Below, piece by piece: positions 1-12,400 of a stretch of DNA of 64,000 nt; the first letter of the stretch is position 1, and the number at the start of each line of letters is the position of its first letter. A program made the position numbers and the translations under genes. Below the pieces are notes generated by a model. The model was given only the letters and a program-made list of their open reading frames with translations. It did not search any database and was not told the DNA's origin. The stretch is from Paralvinella palmiformis. Taxonomy: Eukaryota; Annelida; Polychaeta; Terebellida; Alvinellidae. The DNA lies in NCBI GenBank assembly GCA_025642065.1, contig JAODUP010000463.1, forward strand, positions 248,001 through 312,000. The letters are read 5' to 3'.

Positions 1-15
1 GGTTCTGTTTTTCAG

Positions 16-2028
16 TTGCCGAGGTCGGTGAAGACGTCACTGAATGCTGCAATGATAAGTGCCTTGTTCTAGTCAACCATCAGTCAACGGGTGATGTTTT
101 CGTCCTCATGAACAGCCTCCAAAACAAGGGTACAACATCTGCTCGAGTTTGCTGGATTATGGACTACATTTTCAAGTACACCAACTTCGGCATGGTGTCT
201 CAGTGTCATGGAGACTTCTTCATACAACAGGTTGACATATACACACTACCATTTTGAACGAGCTATCAGATATCAGCATAATGTTCTCAGACAAAATTAA
301 TTCAGTTGTCTTCTTATTTATAATTACAGCACTTTGCATTAGCGCGTCAGTTTATTCTGTTGCCCACTTAATTGTGGACGCATTCAAACAAAAGGTGTAG
401 TTGGATGATTAAGTGTGGTTATGGATGCTGTATATTCACTTTTTTTGTCTGCTTCTTTGTGTATGTGTGAGTGTGTGTTATGACTTTAATAAGCATCGTA
501 AACTTGACATTACTGTTAAGACTAGACCTACACATGACGATAATGACTAATGGGATATTTTCAGGGCAAAGAATATCGTGACAAACAGTTGGAATACTTA
601 AAACGTCACCTGCTGGATGTCTACTTGCCAAGAGATCGTCAGTGGATTTTCCTATTCCCTGAGGGAGGATTCCTTCGAAAGCGAAGATTAAACAGTCAGA
701 AGTGAGACAAACAAATAGTTTTATTCACCTTGTTTTATTTTACTTTTAGCCAACTTCCCTGGGACATAAAGTACAGTTGCCTTTAAACAGCCACCACCTA
801 CCCACATATCTTATAAAAGTAAAATGGAATGTATGGGGAAAATTCTGGGTACTTATGCTGCATACTGTTAACAAAGCTAGACAGTGTTGTTGTTTTGTTA
901 TTTTAATTTTATTGGCTCAGGTCACATGCGAGACATGTGAAGATTGGGCTACTCCCTTGAGAAATGGGTTGATCAAATGAAAAATCCAACAAATATGGGT
1001 CACACCAAGACTCAAATACAGATCTGGATGTTTGTAGCGCAGTGTACTACCAACTGTACAGTGTGGGTGTCCCTGAAGAATTACAGAAAATACTCAATAA
1101 ATCCAGAATTCTAATTTGACAACAAAGATCCCATAAAAATAATTGATGCTCTCTAACAAGAAGCCACGCATAGATATCCCTAACACAATAATACTTTTTT
1201 TTAAACATCTTTCATCAACTGATTTACTCACTGGCTGAACATGATAAAGTTTTACAAAGTTTATGTTGTTATTTATCCAATTATATGAATCAACAGTCTC
1301 TTTACTTAAACTTGTGATACATGTCTTGTTTCAGATATGCTCGTAAGAACAGTTATCCAGTTCTGGAACATGTGACTTTGCCAAGAATTGGTGCTATGAA
1401 CACAATTTTGAAGACCCTTGTACTTCCTAAGCAGATTGAGGTATCCAATGGATATATCTGTAAACAAGGTAACTTGTGGCTACTCGATAAAATTATTTAA
1501 AAAATCATTTCATGAAAATGTTTTTGTGCACAGTATTTAATACTAAGATATTATTCATCTAATTGAAAACTTTTCACTGCTAACAAGTTTAATGGATTCA
1601 CTTGTGCATTTTCAGATATACCAATTTTAAAGTGGGTCATTGACATCACTATTGGGTACCCAAAGAATCAACCCCTGGACATCTTTCAGGTTCTCTCGGG
1701 AAAACGTCCGAGCTGCACAACAGTGCTTTACTACAGAAAATATCCAATCAGTGAGATTCCCACCAACGAGGAACAGCTGCTCAGATGGATGTACAGCAGA
1801 TTTGAAGAGAAGGAGCGCATGCTGGAGACTTTCTATGCCAGTGGAGAGTTTGTGGTCGACAGGGCATACCACAGGGCAGATAACTGTGGCAAGCTGATCA
1901 CCAAACCGTGTAGGGTGGAGCTGGATGTTGTGAAAATATGGTTGCTTAATAGTCTGTTTGTGTTGTCATCATACTTCCACTGCTACCTTATCTCATTGGG
2001 ATGGCACTGGTTAATGGGCTGTCTGTGA
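16..2028 (+). CDS. LPGAT1: Acyl-CoA:lysophosphatidylglycerol acyltransferase 1, 3' four exons (5' part outside window)
   Basis: Four coding exons, each with AG/GT borders and matching phases: 16-230, 565-701, 1335-1468 and 1616-2028 (stop TGA 2026-2028). The joined reading shows the acyltransferase motif I NHQSTGDV, the block YTNFGMVSQCHGDFFI, and FPEGGFLRKRR, which is the LPGAT1 form of the FPEG motif. The C-terminal part reads LKWVIDITIGYPKNQPLDI, then YRKYPISEIP and a final hydrophobic segment near VWLLNSLFVLSSYFHCY-like residues, as in vertebrate LPGAT1. Known family role: a membrane (ER) enzyme that acylates lysophospholipids using acyl-CoA, remodelling phosphatidylglycerol and related lipids. 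The catalytic His and Asp of motif I are intact and no break is seen. The N-terminal membrane region lies left of base 1. The ATG within the last exon at 1723 is internal, not a start. Confidence 0.94.
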
Positions 2029-3267
2029 AGATTGCTGTCAGTGTGTGAATGTGGTTGCTATTGAGTGTGCTTGTGTCACTGGCACCTTGTTGACACAACA
2101 ATCAATTGCATCGTGAGCATCTAACCCTGGTTCATTTCAGTCAAATTGTTGCTCACTTATCATTTCAGTTCAGTATGTTATGATTCAAATTATTAAGAAT
2201 GATCTCTCCAGGTGCAGGGTATCTTGGCATCAGGCATTCTACATTAGGTTTCTTGGGGTATGTTTTAATGATGTATCTGTGTTCTTTAACTAGTTCAAGT
2301 GGCGTGTCTAGTGTGATGGTATCATTCAATAAGATGGTGTCCGGTAAAAAGGTACAAGCAAAAGACTTACTTGCTAACAGTATTTGCTTTAATTTTCTGT
2401 TCAAGGTGAATATGAAGAATCATGGAACCTTCACATTTATGTTCTGGGGTTAAGCCTGTAGCATCATGGGTAACAAGTCACTGTTTGTATTCTTGTCATG
2501 TTATAAGTGGTATTAATAATTGCACAGGACTATGTTCTTGCCAAATACTGCATGTTAACTTTAATAATGGTGAATAATTTCTAGTCATATGTTTTACTGG
2601 CGAATGATTTACTGAGTTTATGAGGTTATTTATCTCATTTGGGGAATCTGGGATTGGTTTCGCTAATGTCATGATTTATCACAGCTAGCACTTAATGTAA
2701 CATACCCTAGGATGTGTTATATTTGTATGATGTGATGTGATATTGTTGTTTAATATAAGCGTATGCTTTCAATATGATGAAGAAGAATGTCTTCTCAAAC
2801 TGGATCACAATTCATGTTATTAATGCAGCAGATGTTACAGTTGTATATATTTATAATGTCAGTTCTTTGATATTGTTCATTTTCACTTACAAGGTTCATG
2901 TTTTGGTGCACATATAGTTTGCTTGTATTTATGAAGCACAGTTTTTATATTTGTTTGCATAATTTAACTGGTGTTGTGTTTATGTCGTGATTATACACCA
3001 AGATTTCTATAGTCTTACTAATATCAACATTTTATGGTATTAACAGATTGCATAATGATCGTGTTATTCTGTTAAATGAATATTTGTACAAGTCTATAAT
3101 TAGGAAATCATGGTAGAATGTTTAAACCAGTCAGATTAGGGTAACTGATATGTGCAAAGTCTGCACAATAATATTTAAATTGTAAAAACTGTGGTAAGCA
3201 TGATATTTATTGTGAAGTATTCAATATCTATTTTGCCTTTGCATTTAATCACGCAAGATCTGATGCT

Positions 3268-3445
3268 TAAAGGTATAATGGCTCGGCAGTAATGTGCTAG
3301 ACTGTAATATGAGAGAAACTCTGTCATTACTGCCTATCCCTCCAGCTTATGAGCCTAAATCAGACTCCTACCCGTGTTTGTGGGATGTGTTTCCCTGGGA
3401 GTTGCCCCTGGGCCATATGTCATGGGTGCCAAGGCTAAACATTTC
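3268..3445 (+). repeat. tRNA-derived SINE copy (family B)
   Basis: Begins with a tRNA-like head (AATGGCTCGGCAGTAATG...) and carries a body with GTGTTTGTGGGATG, then GGGCCATATGTCATGGGTGC. The same body recurs inverted at 20805-20950, partly at 19090-19160 (inverted) and at 31385-31450 (direct). The head also matches 23 of 25 bases upstream of the PTK7-like first exon at 48490-48515. The copies are diverged, so the family is probably old. Confidence 0.6.
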
Positions 3446-4117
3446 AACTCAGACATAAATCATTACACAGCTGAATGAGATTAACTGCTGTAGATTAAAC
3501 ATCTATGATTGGCAGCTGGAAATGGTATACTTCCAAGATTGTTAGCAGCAATGTTGGTTTGTATACATCTATGCACTGAGGGAGATGTGCGCGAAGTCCT
3601 TTGAACTTTTAGTCTCAAGCAGAAAGCATTAACATTTGATCTTAATTGATTAATTCTGATGTCTTCATGCCTGCCTCGTACAATATCTGGTAGAGACATT
3701 TTCAGTGTCGCTTATCCATGCAGAGATTTAGAATGTTATTTACTAGATTCAAGCTATATAGTATAGAAATACAGTGTTATCACATGCTGATCTGAAAATG
3801 TCAGTTGCTGTGATGATTAATAATATTTCAAAGTTTACAGAATCAGACCAGATATCTTCTCATTTTATTTGCGAAGATGATTGTTCTGTAGATTAGAGTA
3901 TATACTGTATTCAGATTGAGTGAGTGAGTGGATGAGTAGGCTTTGATAACACAAAAGGTAATATAGTAGCTCTTCCTTTTAGTTACCTGTTGGGACATGT
4001 ACAAGGAAAGAGCAGACCAAATCAAACCCTACAATTGAATGTTGGGGGTGATGCATTAAGGATTGATATTTCTGTCATGTAAATTTTGATATAGTGTGAT
4101 TTATGCTGATATTTTAA

Positions 4118-4440
4118 TAATAATGTTGTAGATTCAATTAAGTGTCCTTGCTAGCAGAACCTTTTAATGGGTACTGTAGAGTGGAACCCCAAATGTGATG
4201 TATTTAAAACCCAGATAGGAATGTGGACTGAATGATGTTATTTACTCAGAATGATAGCAGAATGTAGCTTTCAAGTGATTTTAATCTCCTGCAGCAACTG
4301 TTCCACAAAGTGGGGGGGGGGGGCTGCTATGCTAAACGCACAATTACCATATGATTTGAGCCGAGATAGAGACACCTACAATACTATTTGACTATATGAC
4401 CTAAGTTTTGGGGACCACTTTCTAACAGACAGGAGCTCAT
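4118..4440 (-). mobile_element. L2-like LINE 3' fragment, degenerate
   Basis: This stretch reads like a diverged, internally deleted copy of the LINE at 28097-29549. Shared landmarks are the 3' end (AGTGTCCTTGCTAGCAGAACC against CGCCCTTACTAGCAGGAGCC), the phrase TTCCACAAAGTGGGGG, CATATGATTTGAGCCGAGA and ATGACCTAAGTTTT. It contains only the sequence coding for the far C-terminus and the 3' end, and a run of G at 4312-4322. No frame is open. Confidence 0.7.
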
Positions 4441-6342
4441 GGATATAATCATACCCATTGTCACTGATAGATTAAACGATATCTTTAAAATCTGAACATG
4501 AATTATAGATATGCATTTTCTGGCCAGAACTATTAGTCAACTATATTACTCTTAGACGTACCGATGTTAGGTAATGTTTCCATGTTAGTCAAATAAAACC
4601 AGCGAGGAACTGGTAAAAGTATAGAACCGTAGGTGTTTTGGATGAAAAGTATGCATTTAATTGGTCCAAGTTATAATGTCATAGACATCTTAGCTGTAAA
4701 GATTGATAGCAATTGTTAAACATCATATAGCTGTGGCGGTGTTAACTACTTTGGTTTGTTTTATTGTATTGCTGCCAAAGAATTGTGGAATTGTTAGTTA
4801 TAATAACTATTGTGGGAATTAGTAAAAGCTACAGCATTGTTGAAATATTAATTACCTAATTGCTGATTTGTACTCATCAGATGTCGTAATGTTGTTAACC
4901 ATATACTGTGTTATAATAATCACTGGTTTAGTGTATATTGATATGATAATATAATTATTACAGCAGACATTCCACACTGTATGCCACATATTTTTTGAGT
5001 TTTCATTCTGTGCCTCTTTCCAGTCACCATATTTTGACCCACAATAATAATAATTATCATTGTAATAAGATTTTAGGGACAATCCAGCTGATAGAAAGAT
5101 AGTTATCGCTGCATCTAATATTTTATTTGACAAATTATTTACAGACCAGTGTCCTTTTGTTTACGCTTGGGTAAGTGGAACTGTATTTATTTAGCAGCGG
5201 TACCATAGTATTGTAAACCCTACAAATCTGTATAAATGCTAATTTCTATCTGATGGAGGTTGTTACGTCATAATCTGTGTTTAATGGGTAGTTTGGAACC
5301 ATTCCGTTATGCTGTATAATGTGTCTGAAGTCTTGTGTGCCGGCTTCTGCAATTATCCTCGATAAATGATTATTGTTCAGTTACGAATGTTTTAATTTGT
5401 CATACCAGTCATGACAAATGGATGAAGTGTTTGCCTGACCCTCTCTAGCCATCAAAGTATTTAATGTTAGGTTTATCACAATACTGAGAAAATAGTACTT
5501 GCATTATTTTACTTCTTTGCTGGAGATGTGAAATTTGTTCTCGGTTGTTACATTTTCAAGAACATTTTAAGCCTGCATCATAAATGCTGGATAGAGAACT
5601 GTTTGTTGTTGGCTGTATAAAAAAATGGGATCATCGCAGTTCAGTATTTTAACTCCCATCAACCAAGTTACACATGACTTGTTTGTTTATGTGAAATATT
5701 GATGGTGTTAGACTTCAAGAATACACATAAAATGACAGATAATGTCTCTGGTTGGTGATATCCAGTGTTGTTTCGGTAGCATTATTGGTGGAGACTTTGT
5801 TGTTGGTACACATGCAACCCTTTCAGTTATGTAATATACATACAGTTTGCTTCATACATAACATGCCTAGTAAACATCAAATAGTTAAATGAGTTTAATG
5901 AAATATTTACAAAAAACGTATTTACACATAACTGCAAGACTCCAGAACATGTTTGAATTTACATAGTATGAAGGATGCAGGCAGAGTTCAAACTAAATAT
6001 ATATGATTAAGTGACAAGTGAAAAATGTCTGATTTTGTGTGTGTGTGTTTTATAACAGAGGTAACCCTCAAAAACATATCAAACCTTTATTGTACACTAT
6101 CACAAAATGAGTTTCTGATGTTGATGAACAGTATATACATACCAATATGAACATACATGATGCAGAATATGCCAGATCACTGTCTTAAGATATATATCAT
6201 ACTATATACCTGTTTACCAAAACTGATTCCTTATTTTACTTCAAATATTGTTGCAAAAAAACCTTAGCATTTTTATTCAATAGCAACATAATTATGAATG
6301 ATATTTTTCATTGGTAAAGAGTAAGTATGTTCACAAATATGA

Positions 6343-6348
6343 TTTATT
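6343..6348 (-). terminator. Polyadenylation signal of DNAAF10
   Basis: AATAAA on the minus strand (TTTATT on plus), about 115 bases past the DNAAF10 stop codon. Position and perfect hexamer make it the likely mRNA 3'-end signal. Confidence 0.55.
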
Positions 6349-6463
6349 TATAATGAACCTAACATATCTTGGGTGGAAGAGACAATATACTGTGTACAGC
6401 ACAAAATCAACCTCCCATTCAGACACACAGCTAAATGGACATCACAGGGAGATTTGGAGTGTG

Positions 6464-9400
6464 TTATACAGTGTTCAGTTTGGTTACTATCATCACACGA
6501 AGAGCTTGGTCAAATGACGTACATACGCAGAGGCCTTGTTTATCTGGGCTCCAGTCAAATCCTGAGATGGGCTGAGTTGATAGGGTGACATTCTGCAGCA
6601 GGGATACTGTTCCAGCCACACCCATGTCAACCCCATCAGGATCCGGCCTTACACGCTTTACTGGATAGCTACTGTAACATAAACATCAGTCCATTTAGGG
6701 TTGCAATGCAATTACACAACCAAATATTGTTCAGGATATTCAGTGACTGGAAATTTGTCAATTACAGAGAAGTCGAGCATTTAAAGAGTTTTTCAAAAAT
6801 ATGAGTGATTTAGATACACTTTAGGAAACTGCTGAGACCATGGTAACAACATGTTTATATAACACAAATAAACATCTTAACATAGAGATTTTAACTGAAT
6901 ACTGGCTATAAACCAAAGAAAAATGTTACGGGAAATTTTAAATATTTTAAACTTTAATTTTTAACATTCTTCGGACTAAATTAGAAATGTGTACATGAAG
7001 TAACATATGTATGTATATATATATATATATATATATATCCTAAAGATAACTATTGTACTTACTATTTCCAGAGATTTAAAGATCCTGATCCTCCTAAAGT
7101 CATAAATATGTCTCTATTTTGTGGTAGATGTTTTACCATCCAAATAGTGGACTTGTGAGCCTAGAATTAATTAATATAATATCTTCAATTATAGTTTATG
7201 TCATGATAGGCTAATAGTATAAAGAAACATATCATTAACTGTATGACCATTGCAGATAAAATCTTTGATACCACTGAACATACCTGCAATAGATATATCC
7301 AAATCCGTGGACTGGCCAATTTAACTTATTTATTGACAAGTTAGGAAGCTAATCAGCAGCTACTTTAATATTAATGTAACTATCTATTTCATATCACACA
7401 AGCTGTAATATGACACATAACTAGATGTTTTCGATTACCTTCTCTGTGACTGATGCAAATCCTTTTGTAGGATGTTGAGTTCTCATATCGAAAACGTGGA
7501 ACTTTGACTCGAGGCATGTAGCCACTAACTTGTTGATCGGTATGTCCTTGCGATCAAATTCTAAACCACAAACCTAATGAAGCAAGTCAATCACAATCTG
7601 ATAATAATGCAGTTTTAATAAAAAGTGCAATATTCAAATCACATCAGTGATATTACCACAAAAAAGGATAGTTAATCTTCCAAATGAGATTTTAACTTAT
7701 TTTCAAAAAATCACATACCCCATTTTTCAGATTTGTTTCCCATCTGAGTGACATATTCTTCAGATCAAACAACTTGATGTCACCATTATCATATCCAGCA
7801 CACACACATCTATCATGAGGATTGTAGGCATGTCCTAAACAAGAGGTAACCATTCACATCAGTAGTTGACATATTACACAATGATATTTATAATTATTCA
7901 ATAGCCACTGTATATGATTCATGAACGTTGCTTAGATAACATTACAGAATAACAGTAGTTATAAATGCATGACTTTTAAGTGCTATATTATTAAAAATAT
8001 AAAATCTTCCATGATGAACCCTTCTATAAAGTGACATCATATGCAAGCTCAATTACCATATTAATATCTAGAGTGGCAAAACAAGGTTTGGTTGAACAAA
8101 ACACCAAAACAATTCAGAATTAAACAGCATCCATTATTTAGTTTTCAAGTTCCTTTATCCCACACGGTAAACTCTTCTATCATGGGTACTACACCACAGA
8201 TTTAATAAGAATTTTAAATAAAAGATCCTCACCAAATGCAACAGCCCAACAATCTCTCTTTGTCTCTCCTTCCCCAGGCTGCATTGTGGCCACAGGATCA
8301 TTCTTTTGTCTTGGATCCCAGACCTTCACAGCACCTAGAGTAAGCCAGGATAATATCACAGATGTCAGATACAGGCTGATGTTTACCGTATTCTTCCATG
8401 TATTGCACACATTCCTGTATAATGTGCACCCCCCCCCCCCCCTTTTGACCAGAAATTATCTGGAAAAAGCTAGTTTTGGTGTATAACGTGCCGGAGAAAA
8501 CGGAAAAATCTGCAGCTGGATGTTTCGGAATTGGAATTGATGGAAAATTCCAATTCACATTCCGGAATTGCTTATTTAAAAAAATGGAATTGAAATTGAT
8601 AAATTTGGAATTGAAATTTACAGCAACAAAATTAAATCCACAAATTAATTTACCCTTTAATTTTTTTAATTCAGAAATATTTCTTCCATGACAATCCTAC
8701 TCGGAATATAAACTAGTCAGAGAAGGTATTCCAATTAGGTACTCGGAGTACCTACTCAAATCAGTGATTGGAGTATGTAAAACATGGAATTGGAATTGAC
8801 AGAATTGGAATTGATAAATTTGATGTGAAATTGGAATCGACTGACTGGAACTGACCCCATGTCTGATCTGCAGGTCATTAATCAAGGCATCACATACTAC
8901 TCACCATCACGACTTCCTGTGACAATTTCTGGTGCTCCTTCACCAATTCCAAGACCTCCAACGCCATCAATGCAGTTTATTATCTCCTTGTGCCCTGATA
9001 CAGAATATACAGGAAGGTCTGTTGACTCTAAGTTCCTGAAAAAAAGAGACACCGATGGTTACTTTTCCAGAATCTATAGTGGTTACCTACAGTACCAGAA
9101 ACATGTAGCTCAGAAGCGAAAATCCTGTTTGATAATATACAAATATTAGCTATACAGTACTCTGGAAAATATCATGTCAAATTAAGACACCAAAATTACT
9201 AAGTTATACACACACACAGATCAGTCAATTCATTCCAATACTGGTAAGTGACATTTCTGCCAAATTAGATTCTTCGATAAATTGGAATGTGCTATTTGAA
9301 TGCATGATTTATATCAAACTGTGGTACCTTAGGATTATGCTGCAACTGAAATATATTAAATGCAGCAAACAGCGATACTTGTGTCTGTGAGATGTTTCAT

Positions 9401-12400
9401 ATGGTCATCACAATTTCTACTTTTTTTCTTGGGTTCACCTATCCAAGGTGTGACCATAACTAGGCCAAATGAAGCACTTGCTCAAAGTTGAAAAGCTGAG
9501 CAGCCAAAGGAAATCTGCACTGCAATCTGCTACCCACTTTACCATAGAAAATCACAGATAGGAATCTTAAATCATAACACTAACTTTAAGTAACTTACCA
9601 TATCTGCATTCGTCCTTCAAAATCTCCAGTAGCAAGATATCTTTGTTGAAGACTAGAGGCACCAAATGTTCCACACTTGAAACCCTTTGATTTCTCAACC
9701 TGAAAATTACCTGTAATGCCATTATGTTTGAACACAATAGGCAACATATCTAACAATCTAACATGGTAAAAGCAATGCCACAATCAATATTGTACTTATT
9801 TCCCATGAACCCTATCTATCTATCCATTATAAATTAAACGTAAAATAAACAAATTTAAACCCCATTATTAGTCAACTGAATCACAAATGAAGATTGTGGC
9901 ATTGTACTATTCAGTGATTATAATGTTCATTGATCTTAATTTGTTGTACTGACTGAATACAAAATTTAATAAAACTGTCATTCAAGTCATTGATAATTAT
10001 GCACAACAATAGCAGCACAACAAAAGTAACATCTAATTTGATAGATATTAATGCAGATTATGAAGATCATAAAAGGGAAGACTCTTAAAATACTGATATG
10101 TGACTAATACTACTTGTCTGTCTTATAGCTGGAAAAATATGGGAAGCTGTATAAAATTGTTATGTGTAAATAGATTTATTTATAAATAAATGTGTGTGTG
10201 TATAAAATAAAACTGAGCATAATAGTTACATTATAAATTATTAAAAATTTAAAGATAGATAAATCTATTCATGAACACTTTGAAAAGTATTCGTATTTTA
10301 ATTATTTGAGAAGTATTTATCCCATGTCAATTAAGATTTGCTAAAATAATCATTGAAAGTGCCTGAGTAGATTTGCGCTAAAAGTAATTTTCAATTGTTT
10401 GTTTTTATGTAGTTACAAGTGGTGGAAAGCATATTAATAAATATGTTTTCACTTAGAGACAATTTTTTACACTATCCTAAATTAAATTAAATACAAAAAT
10501 AATTTTTTAACATCGTGGAAAAATGTGATCTGTGGGGTTTGTACTACACAATCATAATGTACAGATAAAATATATGATATAGTCAGTTGATTAAATTATG
10601 CCAGAATGTACTCTACAGAGCCAACCTGTCTGGTTCACCAACCAATCAAACCATGTCGTATATATAAGCAGCGTATCACCAGTGACATCACCTTATGTAC
10701 TACAGAGGACAGCTAAAGCCAAAGGTATCCAAAATAATGTAAATCTTACCGATGCCATGATGGTCATCAGTAAATTCAACTATTTGCTGACACTGCTTGG
10801 CGTACTCGGTCCACTGCATTAAAAGTACATTCTCACCGATGGTGAACACAGACCACATTTTTATAAATGAAAACAATAAAAGACCCTGGCTGATTTAAGA
10901 TATTTCTTTTCAAACTATACACTGCATCAGCAACCAAACTAAATTTTCATATTTTATTTCATTATTAATTTTTTTAACAAAACTCTTTTCCTGGCAGATC
11001 TATATTTTGTCTTAATGGATTATTACCAATTACAGTATCAAGCTAACTAAATTCATTCGAAGAACATTCTGTGATGTATAGTGTCAGAAAAGATTGGAAG
11101 CCCATTGTAAATTCCCTACCTCACCAAGTGAAAATGCTGATCCAAGCCTGGCTTTACTAGAATGTAATAGGCCAGCTTTCTACCAGCATGGGAGACAAGG
11201 GTTTTGCTGAGGCACATCGCACTACCATGTTTGTTTAATATTTTATAGCTACATTTGTGCACAAGGTAGACTAAATGGGTTGAGTGATCTCCAAAGGTAA
11301 TGAAACACAGTGAAAGATGAAACCCCTGAGACGTGCCCATGCCAAGATTTAAACTCAGATGGTTGAAAGATGTGGCCAACTGGGCTACCAGTTGGACCAT
11401 GGAGGCACTCCCGTCACACTACCAATTAAATATCCTATATTAGTACATTGGTCAAAGGATGCTTTCATAGTTTTTAAGAAGAATATGTAAATTAATTTCC
11501 ACAAGTTTGCCACCAGTGCATTCACATTCATTTTACAAATATTAGTAAGTAAGTAAGTGCTTTTATTCCTCCGTATACTGTACATAATTGAGGTAACGCC
11601 AATAACCTTATAGGTTGAGAACCCATGTCAATAACATAAATTATTTGGCATACATGCAAGATAAGATATACACTGATATTGGGTTAGGTGTTATTCAATT
11701 AATCCATATCAACTCTAAAACAAAAATCAATCTGGATGATGTTTTAATACTACAGAAGGTGACTGGTGTTTTATGGCCACTTTTGTACACAAGGCAGGCT
11801 AAATGGGCCATTTTTTATACTACAGAGAATAAGGTACCAATAGATTGTTAAGACATGTGTTATGCATCATTATACTCCAATTACACTAATTGTTTATTTA
11901 ATTAATTTTTCTGTACACAGTATTAGTTGCAAATATGTATAGATTCTGCAGTGTATAGATTTCTCTTCCAGAAATATGAAGCACTTATATCAAATTCTTC
12001 CAACATGTACATGTTGCTGTTTTATGGCCTGAGGGGGCTCAGCTGATCTCGAAAGGTCAAGATGAAGTGAAAAATGAAACACCCTCCAGATATACCCTGG
12101 CCAGGGTTTGAACCCAGGTGCCCCGACATATATACACATAGAACTATGTTACTGCTACAGTAAACATAGATATCTCTGTCCCTCAAAAAGAAGTAGACTG
12201 CTATTATTGAACTAAATCTCAATAATAAGTATCGATTAATTTCATTGATAAAATTGCACATCATTAAGTTTATTCTATCAACACTTTATCCATTTGTGTA
12301 GGACTAATATATGGATATAGTCTTGGATGTTACTGAACAGTTACAACCCACCATCCCATTTAGTCTGGCTCACCAACCTGTCTGTGTTAACGTGAGCAAT

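Larger units (their letters stand above)
2029..6342. other. LPGAT1 3' UTR and convergent intergenic spacer
   Basis: About 4.3 kb between the LPGAT1 stop (+) and the DNAAF10 polyadenylation signal (-). No open frame with coding character is seen on either strand. It is AT-rich, has a SINE copy (3268-3445) and a LINE remnant (4118-4440). An AATAAA at 4592-4597 could end a long LPGAT1 3' UTR, but no nearer signal is convincing, so the true transcript end is unknown. Confidence 0.6.

Noticed and set aside
2199..2453. Paired plus and minus frames just after LPGAT1
   Set aside because: No domain, no splice signals, in probable 3' UTR.
8298..8558. Minus-strand 86-codon frame around the poly-C tract
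   Set aside because: Only its end overlaps the real DNAAF10 exon, in another frame; the rest reads intron and a C homopolymer.
12000..12135. Possible true tRNA gene from the GGGTTCAAACCC box
   Set aside because: No acceptor, D or anticodon stems can be formed around it; it is a SINE remnant.
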